Below are positions 29,780 to 40,019 of a stretch of 64,000 nt of DNA, piece after piece. The stretch is from NCBI GenBank assembly GCA_030828505.1, contig JAURCJ010000006.1, positions 1 to 64,000 on the forward strand, written 5' to 3'. Source of the stretch: Alphaproteobacteria bacterium. GTDB lineage: Bacteria > Pseudomonadota > Alphaproteobacteria > TMED109. Position numbers and translations under genes: made by a program. A model generated the notes under the pieces. That model ran no database searches. It was given only the letters and a program-made list of their open reading frames with translations, and had not been told where the DNA came from. Position 1 is the stretch's first letter. Every line of letters begins with the position of its first letter.

Positions 29780-29808
29780 AATTTTTATCCTTTATTTTTT
29801 TTCTAAAT

Positions 29809-29843
29809 AATATAATAATTCTTAACATAAGAATTATTATATT
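29809..29843. repeat. Perfect 16-bp inverted repeat with 3-nt loop between divergent genes
   Basis: AATATAATAATTCTTA-ACA-TAAGAATTATTATATT. Confidence 0.6.
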
Positions 29844-29856
29844 TTAAGGTAAAATA

Positions 29857-30495
29857 ATGATAAAAATTGATATAGTATCCGATACTGTTTGCCCATGGTG
29901 CTATATTGGTAAAAAAAGACTCGATGAAGCAATAGAGGAATATAGTGATCAAAGTTTTGATATAAATTGGCACGCATTTCAATTAAATCCATCAATGCCA
30001 AAAGAAGGAATTAATAGACAAATGTATTTGTCTTCAAAATTTGGTGGTAGGGAAAGAGCTGATAGTATTTATAGTCAAATAAAAATTGCAGGAACAAATT
30101 CTAATATTTCTTTTAATTTTGAAGAAATGCATATTATGCCAAATTCTTTTTATTCACATATGTTAATTGAATATAGTAAAGAATTTGGTTTACAAAATAA
30201 AGTTACTGAAGATTTATTTAAAGCTTTTTTTATGCATGGAAAAAATATAGGAGAATTTAATGAATTAAATAACATAGCCCAAATAAATAATATCAAGGGT
30301 TTTTCTGAAGAATTTCTTATAAAACGACATGATATAAGAAGAAAAGTACAAGATTCTGATGAAACTTCTAGGACAAAGGGTATTGGTGGCGTTCCATTTT
30401 TCATCATAAATGACAATTATGCTATTTCAGGCGCACAAGAAAGTGAAGTCTTTAAAAAAATATTTGAAACATGCTTATTAGAAACTACTAATTAA
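29857..30495 (+). CDS. DsbA-family FrnE-like oxidoreductase
   Basis: DTVCPWCYIGKKRL; KGIGGVPFFIIND. Confidence 0.87.
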   Translation: MIKIDIVSDTVCPWCYIGKKRLDEAIEEYSDQSFDINWHAFQLNPSMPKEGINRQMYLSSKFGGRERADSIYSQIKIAGTNSNISFNFEEMHIMPNSFYSHMLIEYSKEFGLQNKVTEDLFKAFFMHGKNIGEFNELNNIAQINNIKGFSEEFLIKRHDIRRKVQDSDETSRTKGIGGVPFFIINDNYAISGAQESEVFKKIFETCLLETTN

Positions 30496-33400
30496 TTATT
30501 AGCTAATTTTTTTATTTCATTAGTTAAATCTTCTATAACATCTAGTCTTTCTTCAATATTATTCCATTTAAAATATAAAATAAGTTTTTGATCATTTCTA
30601 ATTTTTAATTGATAAGTTGTTTTACCTAACCAAGAAATGAAACTATTTGGATCAATATATCCATCATTTATAAATTCTATAGCTGCACCATTTATTCCAC
30701 TATCAATTCTAAAAATTCCAGCTACTTCACAATTTAATTTAATTTTCATTACTTTAATCAAATAATTTAATTCTTTTGGTATTACACCAAACCTATCTAT
30801 TAATTCAATTATGAAATTATCAAATTCATTATTATTACTTATGCTTCCAAGTCTTCTATAAGTTTGTAATCTAATACTTAAATCTAAAATATAATCTTCA
30901 GGAATTAATGCTGGAGCCTGAAGATTAATTTGTGGAGAAAAATCATTTTTTAACTTAGTTTCTCCTTTTAAATCTAATACTGCTTCATTAAGTAGCTGCT
31001 GATATAAACTTACTCCTATTTCTTTAATTTGTCCTGACTGTTCATCACCTAATAAGTTACCCGCACCCCTTATATCTAAATCATGAGCTGCTAAACTAAA
31101 TCCAGCACCAAGACCTTCTAATGACTGAATAGCATTCAATCTTTTTTCTGCATTAGACGACATCTCTCCATGGTTACTTAGTAAATAATAGGCATATGCT
31201 CTTTTATTTGATCTACCAACGCGTCCTTTGAGTTGATATAATTGACCTAAGCCAAACATATCTGCATTATAAATAAAAATAGTATTAGCATTAGGTATAT
31301 CTAACCCATTCTCAATTATAGATGTTGCAATTAAAATATTAATTTTGCCTTCATAAAATTTCATCATAGTATTTTCAATTTCTTTTGGAGTCATGCGTCC
31401 ATGAATAGAGAAAATACATGCATTATCATTTAACGATGATATTTTTTCTTTTAGACCTTTTATATCTTTAATACGTGGAACAATAAAATAAACTTGTCCT
31501 CCTCTATGCAACTCTCTTTGAATACCTTCTTTAATATTAAAATCATTAAATGGAGTAACAAAAGATCTAACAGGTAATCTCTCTTGAGGAGCAGATGCAA
31601 TAATAGATAAATCTCTAATACCAGATAAAGCCATATGTAAAGTTCTAGGAATTGGTGTAGCTGTTAAAGTTAAAATATGAGAATTAACAGTTAAATTTTT
31701 TAATCGTTCTTTTTGAACAACACCAAACCTTTGCTCTTCATCAACAATTACTAAACATAAGTTATTAAATATAATCTTATTAGACAATAGGCTATGAGTA
31801 CCTATAACAATATCTATATCACCTGATTTTAATTTAGATGTAATATGATTTTTTTCTTTAGTACTTGTTAATCGTGACAAATGTGCTATTGAAATATTTT
31901 CATCTTTAAATCTCTTAGAAAAAGTTTCATAATGCTGACGAGCAAGGATTGTAGTTGGAGCAATAACTAATACTTGAGCCTTAGATTTAACAGCCACAAA
32001 CGCAGCCCTCATGGCAACTTCTGTTTTTCCAAAACCAACATCTCCACAGATAAGCCTATCCATGGGTTGAACAGAATTTATATCTTTTAATACATCTTTA
32101 ATAGCGTCAAGTTGATCATCAGTTTCATAAAATTCAAACTTAGAAATAAAGTCATTATAATTATTAGGATTACAAGTTAATTTTACTGCATTACCTAATT
32201 TTCTCTCAGAAGCAATTCTCACTAAACTTTCGGCGACATCTCTAATTTTTTCTTTTGCTTTTCTTTTTTTATTACTCCAAGTTTTGCTTCCTAATTTATC
32301 TAATAATGGTTGTGAATTTTTACTAGAAAATTTACTCAATAAATTAATATTTTGTACTGGTACTAACAACTTATCTTCAGATAGATATTCTAATTCAAGG
32401 CAATCGTGTTTTACTTTATTAATTTCTACAACCTTAAGACCTTTATATCTGCCAACTCCATATTCTAAGTGAACTAAATAATCACCTACGCTAAAAGATT
32501 CTGCTTCTTGAAGAGCTGTTTCTAATTTTTTAGATTTATTAACTCGTGAATATCTTTTTCCAAAAATATCTGTCTCAGAAATAATGACCATATCATTAAT
32601 TTCAAAGCCTCTTTCAAAATTAGCTATTAAAAGAGATAAAATTTTATTTGAAGTAAATTTTTTTATTAGCCAAGAATTTCCATAATCTATATTAGAAATA
32701 AAATATTTATTTAATTGTTCAGTTAAAACTTTTCTACTTCCATTTGACTTACATGCTATAATAACTTTATGACCACTTTCTATTTTAGAATTAATATAAG
32801 AAATCAAATCTTCAAATAAATCTCTGGATTTAATTTTCTTATTAAGCCAAAAATTAGGGATACTTTTGCCTTGAAGATTATTTAAGATTTCAGGGTTTTT
32901 AAATGATGATAATTTTATTGCCGAAATTTTAGAAATAGCATTCTCAAGCTCTTTTCTACCTAAATACAAATCCTGAGACTCAAGAGGTTTATAACAATTT
33001 ACTATATTCTTGCTTTTTATAGATTCTTTGTATGCAATATTTCTTGTAGTAAAATAATCGCTAATATCATCAAAACGCATATTACAATAATTATCAAATG
33101 AGGAATCAAAAATATAAGAAAAACTATTATCTAAAATTTCAAATATAGACTCTAACTTAGGATAAAATAAGCTTGCCCAATGTTCTAATCCAGAGTAACG
33201 AACTCCATTAGATATTGATTGAAATAGTTCATCTTGTGAAGAATTACTTCCAAAAAGTTTTCTATAATTCTTTTTAAAAGTGTTAATATTATGATTATTT
33301 AACAAAACTTCAGAAGTCGGTAATATCATAACATTATTTACTGATTCCTTACTTAATTGAGTTAAGGAATCAAAAAATTTAAGCTCCTCAACTTCATCAC

Positions 33401-33953
33401 CAAAAAAATCTATTCTTAATGGAGCTTTATAATTTGGTGAATAAATATCTACTATCCCTCCCCTAACTGCTATCTCACCAATATCCATAACATTTCCAGA
33501 CCTTCTATAACCAGCATCAATACAATTTTGCACAAATAAAGATAAGTTTAACTCTTTACCGACACTTATAGTATAGGCGTTATTAGGATAGTTTTTTATA
33601 GGAATATTTTTTTGTAATAGTGCATTTACGGTAATTAAAATTAATTTTATAGGTCGTTTTTTATTTAGTATTTTTAAAAAAGAATTAATTCTCTCCCCTG
33701 AGACCCGAGTACTTGGAGATACACTATCATATGGCAAACAGTCCCAAGCAGGAATAATTGCATAATTAATATTAGGATAAATCTCATTAATTAATTTAGA
33801 AGTTTTATATAGTTTGTCTTCATTTTTTAAAACGTATACAAATGAAATATTTTCATTTTTTATAATTGTATCACCAATAGAAAAAACATCTAAACCATCG
33901 ACTACACCTCCAATATTTGTGGTATTTTTATCTTTAAAGAATGCTTTAAGAAT
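30492..33953 (-). CDS. mfd: Transcription-repair coupling factor Mfd; ORF extended upstream to a probable ATT start at 33953
   Basis: Helicase motifs (ICGDVGFGKTEVAMRAAF, VDEEQRFGV, RGAGNLLGDEQSG). The track ORF begins at TTG 33737, but the same frame stays open to 33953 and encodes AIIPAWDCLPYDSVSP; total about 1153 aa. Confidence 0.88.
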   Translation of the reverse strand: MLKAFFKDKNTTNIGGVVDGLDVFSIGDTIIKNENISFVYVLKNEDKLYKTSKLINEIYPNINYAIIPAWDCLPYDSVSPSTRVSGERINSFLKILNKKRPIKLILITVNALLQKNIPIKNYPNNAYTISVGKELNLSLFVQNCIDAGYRRSGNVMDIGEIAVRGGIVDIYSPNYKAPLRIDFFGDEVEELKFFDSLTQLSKESVNNVMILPTSEVLLNNHNINTFKKNYRKLFGSNSSQDELFQSISNGVRYSGLEHWASLFYPKLESIFEILDNSFSYIFDSSFDNYCNMRFDDISDYFTTRNIAYKESIKSKNIVNCYKPLESQDLYLGRKELENAISKISAIKLSSFKNPEILNNLQGKSIPNFWLNKKIKSRDLFEDLISYINSKIESGHKVIIACKSNGSRKVLTEQLNKYFISNIDYGNSWLIKKFTSNKILSLLIANFERGFEINDMVIISETDIFGKRYSRVNKSKKLETALQEAESFSVGDYLVHLEYGVGRYKGLKVVEINKVKHDCLELEYLSEDKLLVPVQNINLLSKFSSKNSQPLLDKLGSKTWSNKKRKAKEKIRDVAESLVRIASERKLGNAVKLTCNPNNYNDFISKFEFYETDDQLDAIKDVLKDINSVQPMDRLICGDVGFGKTEVAMRAAFVAVKSKAQVLVIAPTTILARQHYETFSKRFKDENISIAHLSRLTSTKEKNHITSKLKSGDIDIVIGTHSLLSNKIIFNNLCLVIVDEEQRFGVVQKERLKNLTVNSHILTLTATPIPRTLHMALSGIRDLSIIASAPQERLPVRSFVTPFNDFNIKEGIQRELHRGGQVYFIVPRIKDIKGLKEKISSLNDNACIFSIHGRMTPKEIENTMMKFYEGKINILIATSIIENGLDIPNANTIFIYNADMFGLGQLYQLKGRVGRSNKRAYAYYLLSNHGEMSSNAEKRLNAIQSLEGLGAGFSLAAHDLDIRGAGNLLGDEQSGQIKEIGVSLYQQLLNEAVLDLKGETKLKNDFSPQINLQAPALIPEDYILDLSIRLQTYRRLGSISNNNEFDNFIIELIDRFGVIPKELNYLIKVMKIKLNCEVAGIFRIDSGINGAAIEFINDGYIDPNSFISWLGKTTYQLKIRNDQKLILYFKWNNIEERLDVIEDLTNEIKKLANN

Positions 33954-34248
33954 TGTTCAACCCATTCTTATTTGAATAAATTTTTAATTTATTATATAAG
34001 CTTTCTGAAATTGAATTAGGCCAATTTATTTTATTAATAAAACAATTATATAGATCATTATCTGATAGCGGTATTATAAATTGTTCAATCTCATCTATTT
34101 CTTTATCTGAGAAGTCTTTTTGGAAGGCTTCAAAAAAACCACCCATTAAAATATCCATTTCTCTCATTCCACGATGCCAAGACCTAAATTTAAGCTGTTT
34201 AAGTTTTTTATTCACTTTTATATTACCTTTAATAATTATATATTCCAT
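33946..34248 (-). CDS. sdhE: Succinate dehydrogenase assembly factor SdhE (DUF339)
   Basis: KQLKFRSWHRGMREMDILMGGF, the RGxxE motif region typical of SdhE. Confidence 0.9.
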   Translation of the reverse strand: MEYIIIKGNIKVNKKLKQLKFRSWHRGMREMDILMGGFFEAFQKDFSDKEIDEIEQFIIPLSDNDLYNCFINKINWPNSISESLYNKLKIYSNKNGLNNS

Positions 34249-34304
34249 ATAATAACATATATGAAAATATACAGTTTATAATCTATGTAGGAGCAAAATA
34301 CATA

Positions 34305-36386
34305 ATGTCTCTAAAATTACTAGATGATTTATATAATAAAATAGATAAATATAGAGGTTTTGGTCCTAAGAATTTAATTTATTTTAATAAACTGTGCGGT
34401 GATAGATTATTAGATATAATATTCCATCTACCTACTTCACTTATAAAAAGAAAAAAAATAAGCGAATTAAAGGATGAATATTTATTTAAAAGAATAATTC
34501 TAAAAGGTAAAATACAAAAAACTTGGTTTAGTTATAAAAAACCAAAAATATCTATAGCTTCTATAAATATAAATAATCAGCAATTAGAAATCATATATTT
34601 TAATGTTAATAAAAATTGGTTTTCAAGCAATTTTATAATAAGTAATAATATTACAATAAGTGGTGAATTAACAAAAAAAGGAAATAAATATCAAATAGTA
34701 CATCCAGATAGAATTCAGACTAAAGATTCGGAAGAAGTTATACCTGTTTATGAAACTACATACCCATTAACTTCAGGGCTCTCACATAAAAAAATTAAAA
34801 ATGCAATAAGATATTCTATAAACTCAGTCCCACATTTTCAAGAATGGATAAATAATGATTTATTAAAACAGTATAATTGGAATAGCTTCAATCAATCTTT
34901 ATATAAATTACATTATCCTGATAGAAATGAAGATATTGAAAATCATATTTTATATAGAGAAAGACTTGCATATGATGAAGCTTTATCAAGACAATTAGCG
35001 CTAAATTTAATTAGAAAACATAAATACAAAACAGAACAAAGTATTCTCAGTAATAAAAATACATTAAAAAATAAATTAATTAATAACTTACCTTTTAATC
35101 TAACTGGAGACCAAATATCTGTTTTAGAAACTATATATAAAGATATAAATTCTAGCAAAAGAATGTATAGACTGCTTCAAGGTGATGTTGGTAGCGGAAA
35201 AACTATTGTAGCATTTATGTCTTTACTTCATGTAATAGAAAATGGTTTTCAAGGTGCTTTAATGGCTCCAACAGAAATTCTTGCACACCAACATTACGTA
35301 TTCTTTAAAAAATATGAAAAAATTTTAGGAATAAAAATTGCTCTATTAACTAGCAAAATGCAAAAAAACATTAAATATAATCATATTCTTAATATTAGTA
35401 AAGGACAAATCAATATAGTTATTGGAACGCATGCTATAATTCAATCTAACATAAAATTTAAAAACTTAAGATTGGCTATTATTGATGAACAACATCGATT
35501 TGGTGTATATCAAAGACTTGAATTATCAAAAAAATCTCCAAATACAGATTTCATGGTAATGACAGCTACACCGATACCTAGAACATTGATATTAACTGAC
35601 TATGGAGATATGGATATTTCAATTATTCATAGCAAACCAAAAGACAGAGCTAAGATAAATACTATAAGTGTTAGTATCCCAAGAATAAACGAAATAATTA
35701 AAGCTGTATCTAGAGCAGTAAAAAATAATGAGCAAATATTTTGGGTATGCCCTTTAGTCAAAGATTCTGAAAAGTTAGATTTAGCAGCAGCTGAAACAAG
35801 GCAAATTTATTTAAATAAAATTTTTCCAAATAATGTTGCCCTTGTTCATGGAAAAATGGACACTAAAAGTAAAGAAAAAGCTTTAAATCAATTTTCAAAT
35901 AATGAAAAAAATATTCTAGTCTCAACTACAGTAATAGAGGTAGGAATCGACATACCTAATGCTACAATAATGATAATAGAACATGCTGAAAGATTCGGAT
36001 TAGCACAATTACATCAATTAAGAGGTAGAATTGGAAGAGGTAATAAGAAATCAATTTGCATATTACTATATGATCAAAAAATTGGTGATATAGCAAGAGA
36101 ACGTCTTAAAGTAATGAGAGAAACAAATAATGGATTTTTAATATCGGAGAAAGATTTAAAACTTAGAGGTGCCGGAGAGATACTTGGCACTAAGCAATCA
36201 GGAGGTCAAATGTTTAAAGTTTTAGATATTAATAAACATGAACATTTAATTCAAATTGCGAACCAAAATTCGAAGCTTATTATAAACAAAAACCCTTATT
36301 TATTAGGACAAGAAGGAAAAAATATGAAAAATTTATTATATTTATTCGGACAAGATGAGGCTATAAAACTTATAAATTCAGGATAA
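34305..36386 (+). CDS. recG: ATP-dependent DNA helicase RecG
   Basis: LQGDVGSGKTIVAF, IDEQHRFGV, TATPIPRTL, LRGAGEILGTKQSG. Confidence 0.95.
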   Translation: MSLKLLDDLYNKIDKYRGFGPKNLIYFNKLCGDRLLDIIFHLPTSLIKRKKISELKDEYLFKRIILKGKIQKTWFSYKKPKISIASININNQQLEIIYFNVNKNWFSSNFIISNNITISGELTKKGNKYQIVHPDRIQTKDSEEVIPVYETTYPLTSGLSHKKIKNAIRYSINSVPHFQEWINNDLLKQYNWNSFNQSLYKLHYPDRNEDIENHILYRERLAYDEALSRQLALNLIRKHKYKTEQSILSNKNTLKNKLINNLPFNLTGDQISVLETIYKDINSSKRMYRLLQGDVGSGKTIVAFMSLLHVIENGFQGALMAPTEILAHQHYVFFKKYEKILGIKIALLTSKMQKNIKYNHILNISKGQINIVIGTHAIIQSNIKFKNLRLAIIDEQHRFGVYQRLELSKKSPNTDFMVMTATPIPRTLILTDYGDMDISIIHSKPKDRAKINTISVSIPRINEIIKAVSRAVKNNEQIFWVCPLVKDSEKLDLAAAETRQIYLNKIFPNNVALVHGKMDTKSKEKALNQFSNNEKNILVSTTVIEVGIDIPNATIMIIEHAERFGLAQLHQLRGRIGRGNKKSICILLYDQKIGDIARERLKVMRETNNGFLISEKDLKLRGAGEILGTKQSGGQMFKVLDINKHEHLIQIANQNSKLIINKNPYLLGQEGKNMKNLLYLFGQDEAIKLINSG

Positions 36387-36392
36387 AACTTA

Positions 36393-37040
36393 TTATTTAA
36401 CTTTTTTAATTTTTTTTTTAAATTTAGGAGTTACAATTCCACCAGAAATTACCATTTTTATGCCTTCTTCTACATTCATATTGAGAACTTTTAAATCTTT
36501 TCTTGGAACAAATAATAAAAACCCGGATGTAGGATTGGGCGTAGTAGGTAAAAAAACATTAACAAATTCATCCTTTGAAATTTGTTGAACTTCACCCTTC
36601 GTATCACCTGTAATAAAACCGATAGCCCATATTCCCTTTCTTGGATACTCAATTAAGACTACCTCACGAAAAGATTTTGAAGATGTTTTTAATACACTTT
36701 CAAAAATTTGCTTTAATGCCCCATAAACAGACCTAATTATAGGTAATCTAGCAATAATTCGTTCACCTAATTTGATTATATATCTTCCTATTAAACCTGC
36801 AGTTAAAAAACCTATAAAAGTTAGCATTACAAATACTATTAAAAGACCTAAGCCTGGTATTTCAAAAGGTAATAAATTATCATAATGATACTTTACAGGA
36901 ATTACATTTCTAACCTTTGAGTCAATAAAACCTATAAATAAAAATGAGACATAAAAAGTTAAACCCACTGGAGCAGTTACTATAATCCCAGTTAGAAAAT
37001 AACCTCTTATTTTACTGAGTATACTTTTATTATCTTTCAT
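36393..37040 (-). CDS. DUF502 family membrane protein
   Basis: GIIVTAPVGLTFYVSFLFIGFID; VFLPTTPNPTSGFLLFVPRKD. Confidence 0.9.
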   Translation of the reverse strand: MKDNKSILSKIRGYFLTGIIVTAPVGLTFYVSFLFIGFIDSKVRNVIPVKYHYDNLLPFEIPGLGLLIVFVMLTFIGFLTAGLIGRYIIKLGERIIARLPIIRSVYGALKQIFESVLKTSSKSFREVVLIEYPRKGIWAIGFITGDTKGEVQQISKDEFVNVFLPTTPNPTSGFLLFVPRKDLKVLNMNVEEGIKMVISGGIVTPKFKKKIKKVK

Positions 37041-37056
37041 TATATCACTATTATAT

Positions 37057-37926
37057 TTATTTATCTAAAAAATTACTAATTGCTTCAAACGTATCTAAAG
37101 GTTTCTCTTCAGGTAGAAAATGTCCACAGTTTATACTTTTGCCCTCAACATTAATGGCCCATTCCTTCCAAACTGCTACTGGATCATATAATTCCTCTAC
37201 TGTAGCTTTTTTTCCCCATAATATTTGAACAGGACAAGTAATTTTTTTTTCAAAATCTTCCTTATGATGAACTAAATCAATACTAGCCCCTGCTCTATAA
37301 TCTTCACAAGAAGCATGAATGGAATCAGAATTAAAACATCTTAAGTATTCCTTTATAACATCTTCAGTCAAATAATCATTATTAGAGCCCCACATCTTAA
37401 GTTTTGAGCGCAAGTAATATTCTGAATCTTTAGCAATCATAGTTTCTGGATGAGGAAATGATTGTATTAAAAAAAACCAATGATAATAACGTCTTGCTAA
37501 TAAAGCATTTGTATTATCAAAAACATGAGAAGTAGGAACTATGTCTAATAAAGATAACTTTTTTATATTATCTTGATAATCTATCGCCATTCTATGAGCA
37601 ACTCGAGCACCTCTATCGTGACCAACTAAATAATATTTACTATAACCTAATTTTTTCATTAACTCATTTTGATCAAAGGCCATATATTTTTTTGAATAGG
37701 TAAGATGCCTCTTATCAGACTTAGGTTTATCACTATCACCATATCCTCTTAAATCGGAGCATATTACAGTATAATTTTTAGCAAATAAATGTGCCATTTT
37801 TCTCCATAATATATGAGTTTGTGGGTATCCATGTAAAAGTAAAATAGGTTCTCCGCTGCCACCAATTTTATAGTTTATATTTATACCTTCTACTTCTATT
37901 TTATTTTCTATAAAACCTTCAAACAT
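37057..37926 (-). CDS. Alpha/beta hydrolase, haloacetate/fluoroacetate dehalogenase-like
   Basis: GHDRGARVAHRMAIDY, LDIVPT, YHWFFLIQSFPHPE, CEDYRAGASID, NCGHFLPEE. Confidence 0.82.
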   Translation of the reverse strand: MFEGFIENKIEVEGININYKIGGSGEPILLLHGYPQTHILWRKMAHLFAKNYTVICSDLRGYGDSDKPKSDKRHLTYSKKYMAFDQNELMKKLGYSKYYLVGHDRGARVAHRMAIDYQDNIKKLSLLDIVPTSHVFDNTNALLARRYYHWFFLIQSFPHPETMIAKDSEYYLRSKLKMWGSNNDYLTEDVIKEYLRCFNSDSIHASCEDYRAGASIDLVHHKEDFEKKITCPVQILWGKKATVEELYDPVAVWKEWAINVEGKSINCGHFLPEEKPLDTFEAISNFLDK

Positions 37927-38012
37927 TGGTCCCTCAATTAATATTAAAACTAATTAATTATATACTTATTATATGATATAGATATAGTTTATAAAAAGAA
38001 AAATTTATTCAT

Positions 38013-38483
38013 ATGACTAAATATTATTTATTATTTATATATATATTTACTATAGGTTTATATACCTATAGTTCTGTTCATGCCTTTAATGAAGATGATT
38101 TACAAAAATTACTGAAAGATAATAAATGTATAAATTGTGATTTATCTGGCGCAGACTTAAGAAAAAAAAATTTAGTTGGTGCTAATTTAGAAGGTTCTAA
38201 TTTAGATAAAGCTAACTTATGGAGAGCAAATTTAGAAGGAGCAAATTTAAAAAATTGCTCATTTGAAGGGGCAAACCTAAGAAGAGTCAACTTACAAAAT
38301 ACAAATTTAGATAATAGTATCTTTAGATGGGCAATAATAAGACATTCTTTAATGAATGGAGCTACTGCTAGAAATACAGATTTTAGAAAAGCAGGAATAA
38401 GAAAAACAAGTTTTAAAAATGTAGTTTTATGTAATAGTAAAATGAAATATGGTATAGATAACTCAGGATGTGAAAATGACTAA
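38013..38483 (+). CDS. Pentapeptide repeat protein, secreted
   Basis: Signal peptide; tandem A(D/N)LxxxxL repeats (LSGADLRKKNLVGANLEGSNLDKANLWRANLEGANL). Confidence 0.88.
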   Translation: MTKYYLLFIYIFTIGLYTYSSVHAFNEDDLQKLLKDNKCINCDLSGADLRKKNLVGANLEGSNLDKANLWRANLEGANLKNCSFEGANLRRVNLQNTNLDNSIFRWAIIRHSLMNGATARNTDFRKAGIRKTSFKNVVLCNSKMKYGIDNSGCEND

Positions 38484-38994
38484 ATTAATTAGATTATATA
38501 TAATAATATCTTTCTTAATTATTTCAAAAACTTTAATTGCTGCAGACATGTCTGGTTATTTACTAAATCAAGCAATTAAAGAATTTAATAATAAAAATTA
38601 TAAAGTAGCATATAAAGCATTATCAAATATTGCCCCTACTGGAAACCCAGTAGCAACTTATCTTTTAGGACAAATGTATTTAAAAGGCTTAGGTATTGAA
38701 GTTAATAATAAAAATGCTTATGAAATGATTTTATATTCTGCAGAAAAACTATTCTCACATGATAAAAATTTAGCTTTAGAGTCACAAATTACTCTTTCAA
38801 ATATGTATAAAAAAGGTATAGGAACTAATCAAAATAATGAAAAAGCATATATGTGGGCATATATAGCTCATAAAACTAATGAAGAAATGCACTTAAATTA
38901 CTTAAAAGATTTTCAGGAGCAATTATCCCCAGAAGAAATTATAAAAATCGAAAAACAAGGAATAAAAATTTTTAAAAAAACTATAAAAAAATAG
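38470..38994 (+). CDS. Sel1-repeat protein, secreted
   Basis: Signal peptide; ATYLLGQMYLKGLGIEVNNKNAYEM, SNMYKKGIGTNQNNEKAYMW. Confidence 0.82.
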   Translation: MKMTKLIRLYIIISFLIISKTLIAADMSGYLLNQAIKEFNNKNYKVAYKALSNIAPTGNPVATYLLGQMYLKGLGIEVNNKNAYEMILYSAEKLFSHDKNLALESQITLSNMYKKGIGTNQNNEKAYMWAYIAHKTNEEMHLNYLKDFQEQLSPEEIIKIEKQGIKIFKKTIKK

Positions 38995-38996
38995 TT

Positions 38997-39323
38997 TTAT
39001 TTCATTATAGATAACTCAGTAGCTTTAAGGTTCTGTACTTTAATTGCATCCCTATCAATTAGTTTTCCAACAACAGGGGCTATTTCATTAATCCATTCAG
39101 AGCTTTTATAAACATCTTCATATAACTTATTTTTATGCTCTTCATTTTTAAATCGTCTAATCCAGATATAAGTTTCATCATCACCATTTACAGAAAAACT
39201 TCCATGTATTACCATTCCTTTTGAAACCTGAAATGGAATAATTGTTTTTTCCATATAATTTAGCCATTCATCCATTTTACCTGGAAATATTTTATATGTT
39301 CTTAATTCAAAAAATGACGACAT
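38997..39323 (-). CDS. NIPSNAP family protein
   Basis: FFELRTYKIFPGKMDEWLNYMEKTIIP; YIWIRRFKNEE. Confidence 0.85.
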   Translation of the reverse strand: MSSFFELRTYKIFPGKMDEWLNYMEKTIIPFQVSKGMVIHGSFSVNGDDETYIWIRRFKNEEHKNKLYEDVYKSSEWINEIAPVVGKLIDRDAIKVQNLKATELSIMK

Positions 39324-39332
39324 ACTATACTC

Positions 39333-40019
39333 CTATTTTTTTTTACTAATAATATTTAATCTCATTGGTTGTATAAACTCATATTTATTATTATTATAAT
39401 TAGACAAATTATTGAATTCATTTAATAAAAAGTCTTTATTTTTGTCTATATAATTTACTCTATTAGCATCAACTTTTGATAAAAAATCAATACACTCTTC
39501 ACCATTACTAAAAGCTTTTATCTCATTATACAATAATTCTGAATTATTTTCTAAATTATAACTTTCACAATTTTTTATTGCTTTATATGCTAAATCCCTA
39601 ACCTGAGTTTCATCATCTATGTTTTTAACAAAATTATGAAAACTACCCTCAGCAATAGGCTCAATAATAATTATCCTACCATTACTATTAAGTTTATTAG
39701 CACTATGCTGTATTGATTTTTCCATTATATTACTTGGAATATGATGCAGGCTATTAAAAAAAAATATTAAATCATAAGTTTTTTTTAAATCATTAATATT
39801 TTCAGCTCCTGCTAGCAAAAAATTTATCTTATTGTTTTTATCCTTATATTTAGCCTCTTTTATTTGATTTGCAGAAGGATCCATAGCATCTACTTGACAG
39901 CCATTATCTTCAGCCCAAAATGCAAACCATCCATTTCCACATCCTATATCTAAAACTTTTTTATTTTTAAAGTTAAATTCTTTTATTAATATTTTTTTTG
40001 ATTTATTCCAGCCTGACAT
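39333..40019 (-). CDS. Class I SAM-dependent methyltransferase
   Basis: KKVLDIGCGNGWFAFWAE; DLIFFFNSLHHI. Confidence 0.85.
   Translation of the reverse strand: MSGWNKSKKILIKEFNFKNKKVLDIGCGNGWFAFWAEDNGCQVDAMDPSANQIKEAKYKDKNNKINFLLAGAENINDLKKTYDLIFFFNSLHHIPSNIMEKSIQHSANKLNSNGRIIIIEPIAEGSFHNFVKNIDDETQVRDLAYKAIKNCESYNLENNSELLYNEIKAFSNGEECIDFLSKVDANRVNYIDKNKDFLLNEFNNLSNYNNNKYEFIQPMRLNIISKKK

Noticed and set aside
33946-33965. Possible use of TGA as Trp (code 4), suggested by ATG GGT TGA in the mfd frame and by the in-frame TGA in the 58417..58845 copy
   Set aside because: Conserved proteins here (BoxB, FdhA, Mfd) are full length with TGG-encoded Trp. TGA also closes benzoate-CoA ligase, boxR, mobA and mobB at natural ends, including ATGA overlaps. 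The 58417..58845 copy also has a TAA, so decay explains it.
38120-38330. Repetitive pattern in the pentapeptide gene considered as a tandem DNA repeat or CRISPR
   Set aside because: Periodicity is 15 nt, translated into pentapeptide repeats with variable codons; no spacers.
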